This document shows, piece after piece, positions 36,066 to 47,905 of a DNA stretch of 64,000 bases. The stretch spans positions 4,960,001 to 5,024,000 of the forward strand of contig OX387203.1 in assembly GCA_947561715.1 (NCBI GenBank), in the 5' to 3' direction. A program made the translations under genes and the position numbers. Positions within the stretch are counted from its first letter, which is position 1, and each line of letters opens with the position of its first letter. A model generated the notes under the pieces. It made no database searches, was not told where the DNA came from, and was given only the letters and a program-made list of their open reading frames with translations. The stretch comes from Ascidia mentula. Taxonomy: Eukaryota > Chordata > Ascidiacea > Phlebobranchia > Ascidiidae.

Positions 36066-36120
36066 AGCTGCAGACAGGTGTACACACTGTTTCGACCTGT
36101 AAGTTCTTATCAGTGCAGCT
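36066..36120 (-). ncRNA. Hammerhead ribozyme copy with G8-to-A change
   Basis: Same family as the POLR3C intron copy. On the minus strand: AGCTGCA, CTGATAA, stem II GAACT-TAC-AGGTC (G-C at the inner end, one A-G mismatch), GAAA, stem III ACAG..CTGT, GTC, TGCAGCT with perfect 7-bp stem I. The core reads CTGATAA, so the general-acid guanine G8 is replaced by A and cleavage should be strongly reduced or lost. It lies 89 bases left of the hAT element. Confidence 0.65.
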
Positions 36121-36208
36121 GGTGACCATGGCACAAGCTAGATGTAAGACTAGCAGGCACACAGATTTCCACTTTGTTTTACCTTTCGGTCAATCGTCGA
36201 TATGTTGG

Positions 36209-36911
36209 TGGGGATGGGCAATATAGAATAACACACTATTCTAGAACATTCTAGAATAGTTAAATCGAATCCAGAATACCGAATCCTATTCTGTTTTTGT
36301 TTTAGCTTGTACACTTAAGCACAATAAACCTAAAAGATTTTTTTACATGACTCCAAGAACAAAGCACAATCAAAGAAAACATATATTGCACTGTAATGTA
36401 TCTAGGCTTTCTATGTGCTTGCCTGCCAAGCGACAACGTAATTTTGTGGCTTGCACATCACAACCGCAGCAGAAGTTTGACGAAAAAAGATAAGCACCGT
36501 ATTTACTCGATAGTAAGCCGCGACTTACCGTTTGTGATGCTTACAATAGAGGGTAACTTACATTATTTAATGTCACGCAGATATATTGTCTGCGGTTCTG
36601 AGTTTTAATGAAATTCACCTTTAACTCGCTCTGCCGTACCAATACGTTTTTTATCAAACACAGCTATCAGTTTACCTGACAATTTTAAACGACAGATTTG
36701 TTGACAATTATCGTAGGGCACCAAAGTTTGCCTTTAACATTTACGTGCGGCTTGCATTAATTTTTTAACACCGACGCATGCGCAAATACGGAAAGTTACC
36801 GTACATAGAAGGTAAATAACGCAACCAATTATTCGGTTTGAAGACAATTTGGATTCGGATAGTTTAAGATTCGAATCCTCCGGATTCGCTATTCTGAATT
36901 GCCCATCCCTA
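36209..36911. mobile_element. hAT superfamily element, 703 bp, non-autonomous
   Basis: The left end TGGGGATGGGCAAT and right end ATTGCCCATCCCTA are inverted repeats matching at 13 of 14 bases. They are flanked by TATGTTGG (36201-36208) and CATGTTGG (36912-36919), an 8-bp target duplication with one change, as expected for hAT. Subterminal AATCGAATCC/GGATTCG-type repeats occur near both ends. No transposase frame is visible, so it depends on a source elsewhere. Confidence 0.75.
36239..36256. promoter_or_regulatory. Four-box heat-shock element
   Basis: TTCTAGAACATTCTAGAA is four perfect alternating nTTCn/nGAAn pentamers, the consensus for trimeric HSF1 binding. It lies 30 bases inside the left end of the hAT element. 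A chance palindrome cannot be excluded. Confidence 0.5.
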
Positions 36912-37062
36912 CATGTTGGGTACCAGGTACCAATCAACATAGACGAACCACGTGGAGCGCACTATGACCAAACAACTGTATGGAATCCAATAGCGCTATC
37001 GGCTTGGCTTTCACCCAAATCATATTATATGCTTTGACTATTATGGTTCTTTTGCGCATATA

Positions 37063-39786
37063 TTATGTTCTTGTTCTTTTAGCAATAAAAAACAACGTTA
37101 AATAACTTTGCAGGCCAACCTTTATACTGGTATCTCTGTTTCTTAGAAAGACCACCCCCTTTTCAAGGGTGCCAGAACCAATAATAACACAGTACATGAC
37201 ACCAGAGTGGTCAAGATCTACCAATGTCAAGTTCATCTCATTGGTGTTCCAACAACCGACATTCATTTTTCGAATTTTAGCAACCAAATAGTCTGCAAGC
37301 TGGAAAAAACATTGTGTTTTCATTAAAAATTGATTTTGTTAAATTACATGACAACAACAAATATAAGCTAGAACTGCACAATCTTAATTATTTTCAAAAC
37401 CAAATTACTTCATTAATCAACAATTTCTAAAAAATTTAGGAAATGACAGAGGTGAACAAATTATTCTGTTGGAGCAAAAGATAAGTAACACTATAATTCT
37501 TGCAAGAATCTACCTCACATAGTTTATTCTCATTTATATCCTCCACCATGACGGCAACTTTAACTGGAGCAATGTGGGGATGCAAGCGAAGGAGTGTTGC
37601 ATGGTAGTTTGGAAAGCTTAAATCAACCAATTAAGATTATTTTTTTGTGGAAATTCTGCACCTTTTAATTTGGCATATATATGTTAGGCATAATATCATG
37701 GTCAAAATAAAAAAAAATATTTTAAAGTGTTGGTGTACAGTGCAAATCAACACATTGGACATTTTGCAGAGCAGCAGCTGAGTTACAGGAATTTTTATGA
37801 TAACCGAGTAATGTGTAAAACTAAGGCCTTGAAAATAATGCAACAGGCAGTTAAATAAGTCAGCACAATAAGTTTGAAACTACCAAACGTGAAACAGTGG
37901 TTTGTCTGGTATTTGTATGACACAACATATTTAACACACTTCTTTATGCCATTTAAACCAGAGGGATGTTAGTTGACAAAAAAAATCCCCAGTTGACAAA
38001 AGTTTGAACGCGGGTTACTCGGCCACCTTACGAGGTAGTGACTTACTTTTTTCACACAAAAATAGATCACAGACCGAACTTCCCTCTGGTCCATTTAACC
38101 AACAAGTTCAATGGCAAAGTGCTAAAAAATTACAAATTTCGGGCTATTTGATGAGCTTACCTGATATTATGGTATGCATCCACAAGAACTGATTGTACGA
38201 GTGTTGTTACATTAACATTGATCAAACACAACACATTTGTTTCTTCAATAGCGCCTGAAAGGTCACTCTGAATAACGAATATTGTTCTGTAATTGTGTTT
38301 TTTTACATCACGAGAACCTTAAATTTACCCATCCATCCAAACTTTGCAATTGCTCCACATTCAAAATTGAACATTCAAAAACTTTAACTTTAGATTCATG
38401 GTGGTGGTAAGACACTGTAGTGGTTATGCTGTTCTTTCCATTAATTCCGTTGCTACTTTCTGCCTTTAGTTCTGCAGGCTTGCAAAGATACTATAAAAAA
38501 ACAGGGTCTGTTTCCATATCTAACATCTTGCAAGGTTAAAGGCATACAGCCTAGGTTGATGGAAAAATCTTGGTAGGTATGTTTTTAACATCATTACTAT
38601 TTTTACAATCTTGTGTTTAAAGAGATGGGTCACAGTTCTGTTCCAAACCCAAACTGCATTGTTGGGACCCAATAGGTCAAGGCCACAGCCCAAACATATT
38701 TTTGGCTTCATTGCTTATTAAATTAGGGATTTTGGGACTAAAAAATGATCTAATGCTATTTGTATGTTATATCCATACTTGCTTACCTTTTTAAAAAATT
38801 GAAGTTGTTCATATAAATGGTTATCATGGTGGGATTCAGCTGCTAATTTCTTAACAGGTGTAATAAACATCAAGAAGTCATTTTGGCCCCTTTAACATAG
38901 ATAGGCATATAACTTAACAAACTATATTTTTCATAACCCTTTTTTTAACTTTTTTCAAACTTTTTTGTTGATATAATTTTTTTTTCATTTTTATTGCTTC
39001 CCCATGTTTACCATTATTTTGCCCAGAGGAAGCACAAACATAATCACAAAAATTGCCTTAAACTTCATAGTAGCTCCAAGGAGCCACTAATAATTTGCTA
39101 TACAACGCCAGAGTTTCACAGACAGAGAACCACCTTTGGGTATCGCTGTGGTAGGGTAAACAATTTTACAAACAATCATTCATTTAATTACTTGTTGCTG
39201 ACAATGTTCACAGCTGTGGTAGAGATAGATTGATTTTTGTTTGATGACAATAAGTCCTTCCAATGGTCCATAATAACAGTTGGTAAAATGGGGTTGTCAT
39301 CATTAAGCCTATACAAACATTTACATGTAAAAATGCGGGTAATAATTAGTAGGCCAAAATGACGTATTCTCCTGTAAGACAATGTATATATGCAAAATTT
39401 TTTACCTAAAAACAAATTATGCAATTACACCACAAAATGACATCCAAAATCAGTTGCCCTTACTTGTTGTCGGCATCTATCTTTTCAACTTTAGTAATAT
39501 TTCTTTTGCTATCCACAAATTCCTTCCACCATTTTGCTTTTACATTGTTCATCAACTTAAGACTTAAGGTTCCAAACTCAAAAGGTTTAGCTATAAACTT
39601 GTGTTTGCGCAAAAATTCTGACATGTTGTCATCGAGCACCCCCTGTGATTGACCAGAAGCATGGTTCTTCTGAATGGAAACAACAACAAAGTATTGGGAA
39701 TTTAATTGTCCACGAATTGTTCTTTGTGCCAGATGTGAAATATATTTGGTTCCTTGAGAAGAGCAAGAGCAACCCAAAGTCCACAT
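37063..39786 (-). CDS. POLG2: Mitochondrial DNA polymerase gamma accessory subunit
   Basis: POLG2 is the processivity subunit of the mitochondrial replicase, related to class IIa aminoacyl-tRNA synthetases. Exons: 39786-39464, 39308-39192, about 39145-39104, 38889-38787, 38490-38329, 38267-38161, 37616-37514 and 37299-37063. Phases fit throughout, giving 397 residues. Conserved features are FEFGTLSLKLMNNVKAKWWK, LLRLHPHIAPVKVAV (start of the anticodon-binding-like domain) and GTLEKGVVFLRNRDTSIK. The start ATG is 3 bases after TTTGTAAACAG. Exon 3 is the doubtful part: the frame could extend to about 39070 (..LLVAPWSYYEV) but then meets TAA, and only the early GTATAG donor restores phase. This would remove a segment found in vertebrates. 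RTN4IP1 lies 325 bases upstream on the same strand. Confidence 0.85.
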
Positions 39787-40111
39787 TCCCTGTTTACAAA
39801 AACACTATTTCCTTAAAACCATCTGAAAACAAAAGTAATAAAAATGATAACAATAATGCAACTTCATGTGTTTACAATTACCAACTTCTTCAATGAAAAA
39901 CCAACACCACGGATACATACGGTAACGAAAGTAGTTTGTTTGAATGGATGTATGTATTTTAAAAAAAATTAACTGTAACAAATTTGGTTGCTTTAAACAT
40001 GATCAATTTTTTTGTTTTTAAAATGTATACAGTATAATATTTTTAAACTTGACCTTATAGGTTTGATGAAAAATAAATGAAAAACTTTGGCACAAGTAAA
40101 CCATGCAGCTG

Positions 40112-41452
40112 TTATAAGTGTATGATCTTTTCAACAGAGGGTTTTTGTGTTACTTCTGGTTCACCTGAAACATTTACAACAATTTTACCCTTGGTATGAC
40201 CTTCACCAAGTGATTTAAATGCTTTTTTGACATCGTCAAATTGGTAAATATTTTTGGCATCGACAATGGGTTTTATAATTCCAGAGTCAATGAGTTTTGC
40301 AACTTCGAACAAATCATCTCGACTCGGTGCATAAAATCCCCACTTGATCTTGATCCTAGAGTTGCTAGTCATGTCTGCAAGCATTTGGGCTCCCGAAGCC
40401 CCCAGTCCCACAAATGCACCATAACGACTTGTGTGTTCAACTAAGCTATTTTGTAAGGTTGCGTAAGTTCCTCCAGAAATTAAAATCGGCCCTGCCCACT
40501 GGGGAGAAGTTGCTCCCAAGATATCAAACACTATGCCATATTTGTCATGCAACCTTACCACTTCATCCACATTTTCAGTGTGGTAATTAATGCACTCTGC
40601 ACCGAGGCTGCTGCAAACTTTTTGTCCAGCTGAAGAACAAGTTGTTGTGACAGAAAATCCATGTGCACGCAAATACTGAATTGCAAATGTTCCAATGCCA
40701 CCACTTCCACCAAGAATCAGTGCTCTGTTGCATTTTTTCCTTATTGCTAAAGCGTCTTTCAATGTTGAAATAACAGTCAGAGCTACGTAGGGAATTGAAG
40801 CAGCATCTATATGACTGCATGTTGCAGGTTTCTGAACTACGTAAGACATGTCAACAGCAATATAATCACAAAGAGTGCCTTGATTGTAAAGAGCTGGGGC
40901 TCCATAGACTTCGTCACCTGGCTCCAGATCATAAACTCCTGTGCCAACGTCAATCACAGTCCCTGAAAAGTCCCTTCCCATGACAAGCGGAAACTCGTTT
41001 GTTTTCAAGGACTTGTCAGCGGTCGGAAACTTGGAAAACATATGAAACAAAAAGTTTCGTTGGAAGTTAAAAAGAATTTTTCCATATCCTTCGCACATGC
41101 GAATGTCAATGGGATTTAAACTCGCTGCATGAACTTTTACCAAAATATCATTTGGCTGACGCACAGCTTGGAGCAAATATGTGCGCCTGGCTTCAATACC
41201 AGTAATCATTTTGTGCTGGGGTAAATTCAATGTGTCTTTCTTTAGCACTTTATCTGGTGAGCCATAATGCTCAATGATCCATGACCGCATGTACTCTGGT
41301 ATTTTGAATCCCCGGTCTTGAAATTCTGCCCATTTCTGAAAGTCACTTTTGTCCTCTAATTTTTCCTTGGCAGCATCTGTGGCTTTAGGTCGATGATTAC
41401 GAGTAACCATTGGAGGCATGCGAAGGACACACAAGTTTCTTGCTAAATTCAT
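40112..41452 (-). CDS. RTN4IP1: Mitochondrial oxidoreductase RTN4IP1 (OPA10)
   Basis: This is a zinc-independent MDR-family NAD(P)H oxidoreductase of the mitochondrial matrix, linked to coenzyme Q synthesis and optic atrophy. It is an intronless ORF of 446 residues from the ATG at 41450-41452. The N-terminus MNLARNLCVLRMPPMVTRNH fits a mitochondrial presequence. The MDR catalytic fold shows HAASLNPIDIRMCEGYG and FPLVMGRDFSGTV. The nucleotide-binding motif is ILGGSGGIGTFAIQYLRAHG. The N-terminal region is about 50 residues longer than in human. ATTTTATTAG ends 11 bases before the ATG, a candidate trans-splice acceptor. The vertebrate gene has many introns, so this copy has lost them. POLG2 follows on the same strand. 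Confidence 0.93.
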   Translation of the reverse strand: MNLARNLCVLRMPPMVTRNHRPKATDAAKEKLEDKSDFQKWAEFQDRGFKIPEYMRSWIIEHYGSPDKVLKKDTLNLPQHKMITGIEARRTYLLQAVRQPNDILVKVHAASLNPIDIRMCEGYGKILFNFQRNFLFHMFSKFPTADKSLKTNEFPLVMGRDFSGTVIDVGTGVYDLEPGDEVYGAPALYNQGTLCDYIAVDMSYVVQKPATCSHIDAASIPYVALTVISTLKDALAIRKKCNRALILGGSGGIGTFAIQYLRAHGFSVTTTCSSAGQKVCSSLGAECINYHTENVDEVVRLHDKYGIVFDILGATSPQWAGPILISGGTYATLQNSLVEHTSRYGAFVGLGASGAQMLADMTSNSRIKIKWGFYAPSRDDLFEVAKLIDSGIIKPIVDAKNIYQFDDVKKAFKSLGEGHTKGKIVVNVSGEPEVTQKPSVEKIIHL

Positions 41453-42054
41453 CTTCCAAACCACTAATAAAATGTTGCCAAATTTAATGGCAGATAAATT
41501 TATTATTTATTTTGCCCAACTAACAGCACGTAAATATATCTATCTCTACTAACATTTTATTTGGAAAAAGTAAGCTGTACTATAGGATCTTGTGCGGAAT
41601 CGCACGGTTGACGTAAAGTCACGTAATTATTCATGTTCCAGATATCGGTCTATATCGGTCTTATGTCACTAAACTTCTATTTTCGGATATGTGAGAACTA
41701 ATGAAAAATACTAATTGAATAATTTGATTTGTAAAAACAAGCTTTCGTAAACTTCCCTCGCTTTATATGAGGTAAATTTGATCAAATGGTATCTTATTTG
41801 TTTCACAGCACGACGGATTATTTGGTATTATTCCTTTCATGCAGGGAATTTCCCTGCATCGATACTAAACTTGTATAAAAATAATAAAAATAAAAAAAAG
41901 TTAACAATTTTAATTTTTACATAATTATTTCGGGTGCGTGTGATTGCTTAGACAAAATCAGAAAGTTGGAGGAAACTGTAGGTTACATTCAAATGCTTCG
42001 TTTTAAAATTGCCTGGAGGTGATGATGGGACATTATTTGAATTGGATTTTTTTG

Positions 42055-43494
42055 TCATAAGTCATTTATTTCTTTGTGTTTTCGCACATAAAAATCGGTA
42101 TTGTCAGCATCACCGCTATGAAACGTATCAACGGCGACTGGACAGCAACATGTAAAGCAAAACAAAGCAAAAAACGAGACGGCGTAGTTGAGGCAGCAAG
42201 ATGCCCATCCAAGAAAAAAGGAATATCCATACGTAAACGACGGCGCGGGATACGTCGCTGTAAACACCACCATCGCTATTAAGCCAGGAATACCTAAAAA
42301 AAAAATTTGTGAAAAATTTCTGCAATACTGTGTCTGTCTCGGGACAATGTAAACTGCATCATGCCATTTGCAGCACTTGATGAAACGAGATTAATTAAGC
42401 TCGCGAAAGCAAGTGCGAATAAAGTTTTCAAACAATCAGTCTGTCCAAGATAGTGCACCAGTAACTATACTGAAAGTTGTGGAAACTTATTTTAGTCCAC
42501 TATTTATGGCATATATTTTTGATTAACAAGAATGCAATAAACAAACCTGTAATTCCAAAAGCTACAGCCGCAAATTTCGGAATTGGTCGAATATCTGAAT
42601 CATCGTCTTTAAATGTGTAATAGAGCATTGTTGTGTTGAAGACGACATTTCCAAAGAGAAGAATAATTGATACCCAGATGAAGAATAAAGTTGCAAAAAA
42701 TGCTCCGTACTTGTCGTCTGCGTAAAAGTGATGGTTGTAGTTCGTTCACGTTAAAATGTCATTCACTTGGTAAACCAAACATAACTGTAGGTCATAATAA
42801 TAAAATATATTTGTAGTGTGGGGTGTGGGTAGCGCTAAAAAGATTGTTTATCTTTCCAAGAGAAAGAAGCAAAGTCTTTTTTATAAATTCACCTACAATA
42901 GTTCATTTTGTATAAATGTAATGACGTGTTTATTATGCAATCAAACCAATTTGGGGTAATATTTGCAATATGAATATGCAAAACAGGTTTTTAATTTTCT
43001 CATATAAATAGTATAATTGTTAATATTTGTATAATTGTATTTGTCTGCGGCCAAATAACGCTTACATCGTGAAAGAAAATTTTGGGGTAATTTTTAATTC
43101 TAAATAGCTATATTGCTGCAAAATGTCAATTGTGCTATTCTGTTTCCAGTGAACAAGTATACTGGTTACCTAACGAACACACAAAATGTCAATTGTTGTG
43201 AATATTGAAAATATATTTATATTTTGTCACATCGTCACATTTGTTCTGCTAGAAGCAATATCATGCGTGAATATTTAATAAAATCACTTAACAATGTAGT
43301 TATAGATAAACCTAAATGCCAAACTTGCCTTTTCCATACGAATAACATTCCGTCCAGTTGCAATATTTGTTTAGCCCCGTTGAGAATCCTGTCGCGTTAT
43401 TGCTTGCCCACTCAGGCGTGGCAAAGGAGGTCACCATTAACGAAAAACTTGCCACTGCCGTGATTGGCAAAATTAACAGATATATTGGTAACAT
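42055..43494 (-). CDS. Claudin/PMP22-superfamily four-TM protein
   Basis: Three exons (43494-43329, 42717-42547, 42293-42055) give 191 residues. TM1 is LPIYLLILPITAVASFSLMV. The first extracellular loop has W..GLNKYC..TEC, a loose version of the claudin W-GLW-C-C signature. T-Y-G-A-F-F-A-T-L-F-F-I-W marks TM2, and YGYSFFLGWASCCLNYAVSF is a typical TM4 of the family. The tail is short and has no obvious PDZ ligand. Intron 1 has a GC donor (AAAG|GCAAGT); the canonical GT alternatives do not keep the frame. TTGTATTGCAG ends 14 bases before the ATG. The protein could be claudin, EMP or clarin-like; the exact subfamily is uncertain. Confidence 0.8.
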
Positions 43495-44706
43495 CGATTT
43501 TATATATTCTGCAATACAACCAACAAGTGAATGTCTGTACTTGTCAGATTTGCTTATGATTGCTTGTACTTTAGTTAAAAATTATTACAAATCTTAAATT
43601 TTCCCTGCATTCCCAACAAACAATTGTACAGTTGGTTGACATCGTTTGTTTTGAATTATGATACCTGGTGGTCACAACCTGTTTTCAGGTTTCATCGTTT
43701 GTTTTACTGCCTTATTCATTATGACTGTAGCCTGTTTTCATTGCTTAAGTAAGCTTTTTTAACTACTCACAGATCTTTTTAATACTGTCTCAATGATGTA
43801 TAAACATGTTAATTATGCAAATGAAGTTTTAATAATTTGATTCTATCTGAACGTTAAAACCACTAGGACTGCAAAACATCCGCCTGTTTTGTTTGTGACC
43901 TGCTGGTGTATGACCATTGCGGCACAAGTGCACACTGCTTCTCTCGACTCCCCAGAGCATTTGTCTTTTGTCAATATTTGGCTATCGTGATCAACGTGAC
44001 GTAACGTTTTATTTACAAAATCGTAATCACGAGTTTATTTAAAGTTATCGGTTTTTTATGATATAAAATGAAGTGTTTATTACAGATACCAAAAAATGTG
44101 ACCAATAAATGAGAATGTTACAAACACAATAATGCACTTTACATGTGATATTAAATCTTTCATTAAAGCGCTTTTGTGAGTTTATGCTGAAACGTTCTGA
44201 AAGACCTGGACAAGGGATACAAGAAAGCAAGAATACAACATAGAATACGTAGGCTTACAATAAGTGCGTTCATTCATTCTTTCCCTGAAACGTCAATTCC
44301 GCTTGAAAACAAATGTCGTTCTTCATAGCATTTTTACGCATTTGTCAGAGCTACAGAGACTCATAGGAGCACGCGGTTAGAGTTAACCTCAAAGAGTTTG
44401 AAGATGTATTATAAGCAAAAACAAATGCAAAATTTCCACTTGCAACGATTGTATAACATATGGCGCAAAATGCAGGTTATGTTCACTTGAGTAAATGTAA
44501 ATTGGTTTGATTCAAACATCCCCAAATACAACAAGTCACATAGAAAGTAGTAAACACCTTCAAACTACTAATACGTAAATAACAGAAGTAACAATGTGGC
44601 CATTTTGCCTTTGGGGAACTTTATAATGGACATGAATTCGATTTATGACAAAGAATAAATCGCGTGATTTTCGCCTGATAGAATTCAAAAACATGATGTT
44701 TTCCGC
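43495..44706. other. Intergenic, no gene seen
   Basis: This holds the 5' flank of the claudin-like gene and the 3' flank of the LCCL/EGF/discoidin gene. Only short ORFs without features are present. Confidence 0.5.
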
Positions 44707-47700
44707 TTAGCATATCATATAGTCGAGCCTAACTGCCACTTTCACTTTAAAAGCCACAGCTATCAGTCTGAAGTACCTTGCAGTGATGCGGAAGGGGAAC
44801 ATTTGCCTCACCTTGTATGAGCTTGCATATTGTGGCCCTTCGAAAACCTTCAAACAAAACTGTGTTTCAAAACTACTTAAATAACAATTCTTGACCCTAA
44901 ATAGTTACCACCAAAAACAATCTATTCTAGTTGCGGATAGTGCAAAAAAGTCACTTTGGTTAAACTGTCCATATGTAAAATGGTTATTAGCAAATTGCAT
45001 AAATTGTCTGTAGACTCGACCGTGTTGGCTTAAACTTGCGGGACAAACCATATCAGCTCCAAAAGGGTCTTTGATGGTCACAAATTTGTTGGTTTTGTTT
45101 CTGTACGCAATCTTGTAACGGGTAACATATTGTCTGGAACTGTCTCGACCCTGGGTTACAATTCCTTTCACTTTAATCGGAGTCCGGAAATCAACTTGCA
45201 GCCACTCGCCAGCTTTACTGACTGCAACCAAACAATTTCCGATTGCTTTACCGGCGCATGCACAACTGTGTACTTGTATAAGCACCAAAATCATTATTAA
45301 TTTGTCACAATGTGCTGTGGATATAAGGAACCGCCCCCTGGATAAAATATTTGAATCCACCACTACAAGCGCCTCAGCGTAATTTAAAGAGAGTACAGGA
45401 TTTTGAAATTTGTTTCATGAAAACGTAATTAGAATTAACAGAAAGGGACAGTACACGTGCAGTTGACTTTCATAACTGAATTTGCCCTTTACGCCATAAT
45501 AACAATACAGAGAAAGGCGACAGGGTGACGAGTTATTTTGCAACTTACACTTTGAAACCCAAGCTCCAATCACCCCATCCTTTTTTGTTTTCAGCAAGAA
45601 TCGTCCGTTGGACGGGACAGTCCTGCTCTTTAAGTGAGAGGATGCGGTCATTTGCGCGTTTCGAACTATTTTCCTTTTCCAAACGCCGGCAGTGCAGGAA
45701 ATGAAAGCTTAAAACAAGCGGTAGGATTTCAGTTTTGCAATACTAAAAAGCACTGGAAAAGTATATGAAAACGCTTGAGCATTTAAACGTATTGCATGCA
45801 ACACGGCTCTTTTGGCAAAAATTTTATTGTATCGACGTTTCGGCCACCATGCAGCAGCGTTTATCAGGATGCAAAAATGCGAAAATTGAGAGTATTTGCC
45901 AGAAGAGTCGCAATGCAGGAATTAATCATGCCTCATGACAGCATCAGTAGTAATTTATTCAAAAGCAAGTGAGTTTTGAAGCAAACTGTTTTTACGCGTA
46001 AGCCATAATTGAACCACTCACTTTTTCCGCAATGTTTGCCTGCGAAGTTCGCTGTACAGATGCACTTGAAGCTGTTGATCCCACTTTTGCATCTTCCTTT
46101 ATTTTTACACGGATTTGATAGACATGAGTCGATATCTAAAGGACAGAAGCCAAAATTTAGTTTCAATTTTTACTGCCAGGTTGGAGAATTTCTAATGGAC
46201 TTTTTATGCGACAATTTGGGATCTGAGAAACGTCAATAATTTCATTTAGCGAAACACATTTCTTCGCAGCCTATTCCGGCACTACAAAGTAAATAAGATT
46301 AATATACACAAAATAGAAGGTTTGAAAGCATTGATTCATTTAGGTTTTGTGAGCAAGCATACCAATTTCACATTTTGGTCCACTATATCTGGAAACACAA
46401 GCGCAGGAATATCCGTTGAAGCCGTTGATGCAACTCCCGCCGTTCATGCAAGGGTTTGGCGTGGTACAATAATTGAACCCTTAAAAATTATACATCTAAA
46501 CATTTTTTGGTATGATGTCCTGCTTTACGGCCATCAAAAATCTCTGCATGTGAAAAAGTTTTGCGTAAATCCAACAAAGGGTTACACAACGTGAAATGGT
46601 ATTTCAACAGACAAGCATATCAATTTGTAATCTATACGCTATATAATATAGACTACACACTTTCTTTTCAAGGTTTAATTAAATATAATGAATACTTCAA
46701 TGTATACAACGATTACATATTGAAAGGATTAAAATGTAATTTCAGATCGCCCGTCTTTTGGCAAACGACCAGATATGATTATTTTTTTTCTTATTTTTAA
46801 CCCACAGGGATTCAGGTTTACTCCTTTCGCATGTACATTTAATAGCCATCGTAGCACTTCTTTCGGCGGAAACACAAACGAATAGTTTTCTTAGGGCGGC
46901 CGAAACTTACCGCTAGAAGTTAGGTTGGTAATGCAAGTACTTCCCGTGGTCACTGCTGGTGATGTAAGAAAGAACGTGGACTGCGATTTCTCTGCAAAGA
47001 AAATCACAATTACACACAACATACATCGTTTTCACAGTCTTGCGCAATGTAAAAGAAACCATTCAGACTGACCATGATTATACACTTACGGAAGAAGCTA
47101 AAGGAGTAGGGTTGCGCCGAACAAGCAAAGCTTTGAACACCGTGGCTGTAACTCGCCGTGTAAGAGGATGCTCCTGCTGTTCTCCGAATCGCCACAACTC
47201 CACCAGTATCTGTACTTGCACCGTTATTTCTTGATTTACTTTATATGTTATTTTCCTGAGACTCCAAAAGGAGTAACGGACGATCAGCGCCAGTGTATGA
47301 TCTTATTTTTTTAACAGAATATTAATTTCGCCTATATTGGCATCAATTTGTTGAAAATGTCTGTAGGAATCAGCCTGAACAGGTTGGTGACCGGCGGATA
47401 TTGATTCGATAAGACAGCAGCATAGGCGGATTCCAGTAGCCATTTTTCATATTTTTTCTACTACGAAAACTTACAGGCAAAACACTAAAATCACGTAACT
47501 TATTACCGTCATGCTTTTGCTCGCGTCAATACTTTCCCTTAAGTGTTCAAGGTTTTTGACATGAAGTTTTTGACAAAAATGGAAAACACATTCTATACTG
47601 TTCGTATATCAAATGACATTTAGCTGGACGTTCATCAGTAAGGTCGAAAATGTTGCAAAATACACTGCTGTGACGTCATGCCTCATAGAAATGTAATTTA

Positions 47701-47905
47701 TTGGCACATACTCAGTAACTTTCCGTCGTGAATCGCAGCAACGCATATCCTTCCTTTTCCAAACACCGTCCCTCCACAGATTTTCCCGTTTTCCCGGAAA
47801 CAACCTCCTGGGCACGTGACGTAGGTGATGTTGGAAGTGAGCGATGAGAATTCCGTTAAACAGGTCGCAACAACTACGTCATTAAAACGCCATTGGTTAC
47901 GAACA
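44707..47905 (-). CDS. Extracellular LCCL-EGF-EGF-discoidin (F5/8C) protein, 5' end missing
   Basis: Eight exons: 47905-47720 and 47229-47090 (LCCL), 46991-46911 (linker), 46479-46363 (EGF), 46135-46022 (EGF), then 45665-45549, 45221-45049 and 44811-44707 (F5/8 type C). The joined part is at least 343 residues. LCCL is shown by NITYVTCPGGCFRENG and RICVAAIHDGK. The EGF modules read NPCMNGGSCINGFNGYSCAC and SNPCKNKGRCKSGINSFKC. The discoidin domain shows MTASSHLK, GEWLQVDFRTPIKVKGIVTQ, and FPFRITARYFRLIAVAF ending in C. All boundaries around the linker and EGF modules are phase 1, as in shuffled domains. A matrix or adhesion role is inferred. The signal peptide exon was not found; a possible upstream exon is at 49192-49386. 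A hammerhead-like motif lies in the intron after the second EGF. Confidence 0.85.
45827..45874 (-). ncRNA. Hammerhead-like motif, minimal stem III, degraded
   Basis: Minus strand: TTGCATC, CTGATAA, a 19-base stem II region ending GGTGGCC, GAAA, ACGT, C, then GATACAA. Stem I arms pair at 6 of 7 positions. G8 is A, and stem II is only partly paired. It lies in the intron between the second EGF exon and the first discoidin exon, in the sense of that gene. Relative of 16243-16281. Confidence 0.4.

Larger units (their letters stand above)
33434..37062. other. Non-coding stretch rich in mobile-element remains
   Basis: No gene is supported here. It includes the RHBDD1 promoter side (33434 onward), the hammerhead copy at 36066-36120, the hAT element 36209-36911 with its heat-shock element, and the POLG2 3' flank. 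Sequence from 33500 to 36000 is AT-rich with only short unsupported ORFs. Confidence 0.45.

Noticed and set aside
36866..36885. GATTCGAATCC as a tRNA T-loop
   Set aside because: It is a subterminal repeat of the hAT element; no acceptor stem, D-arm or anticodon arm fits.
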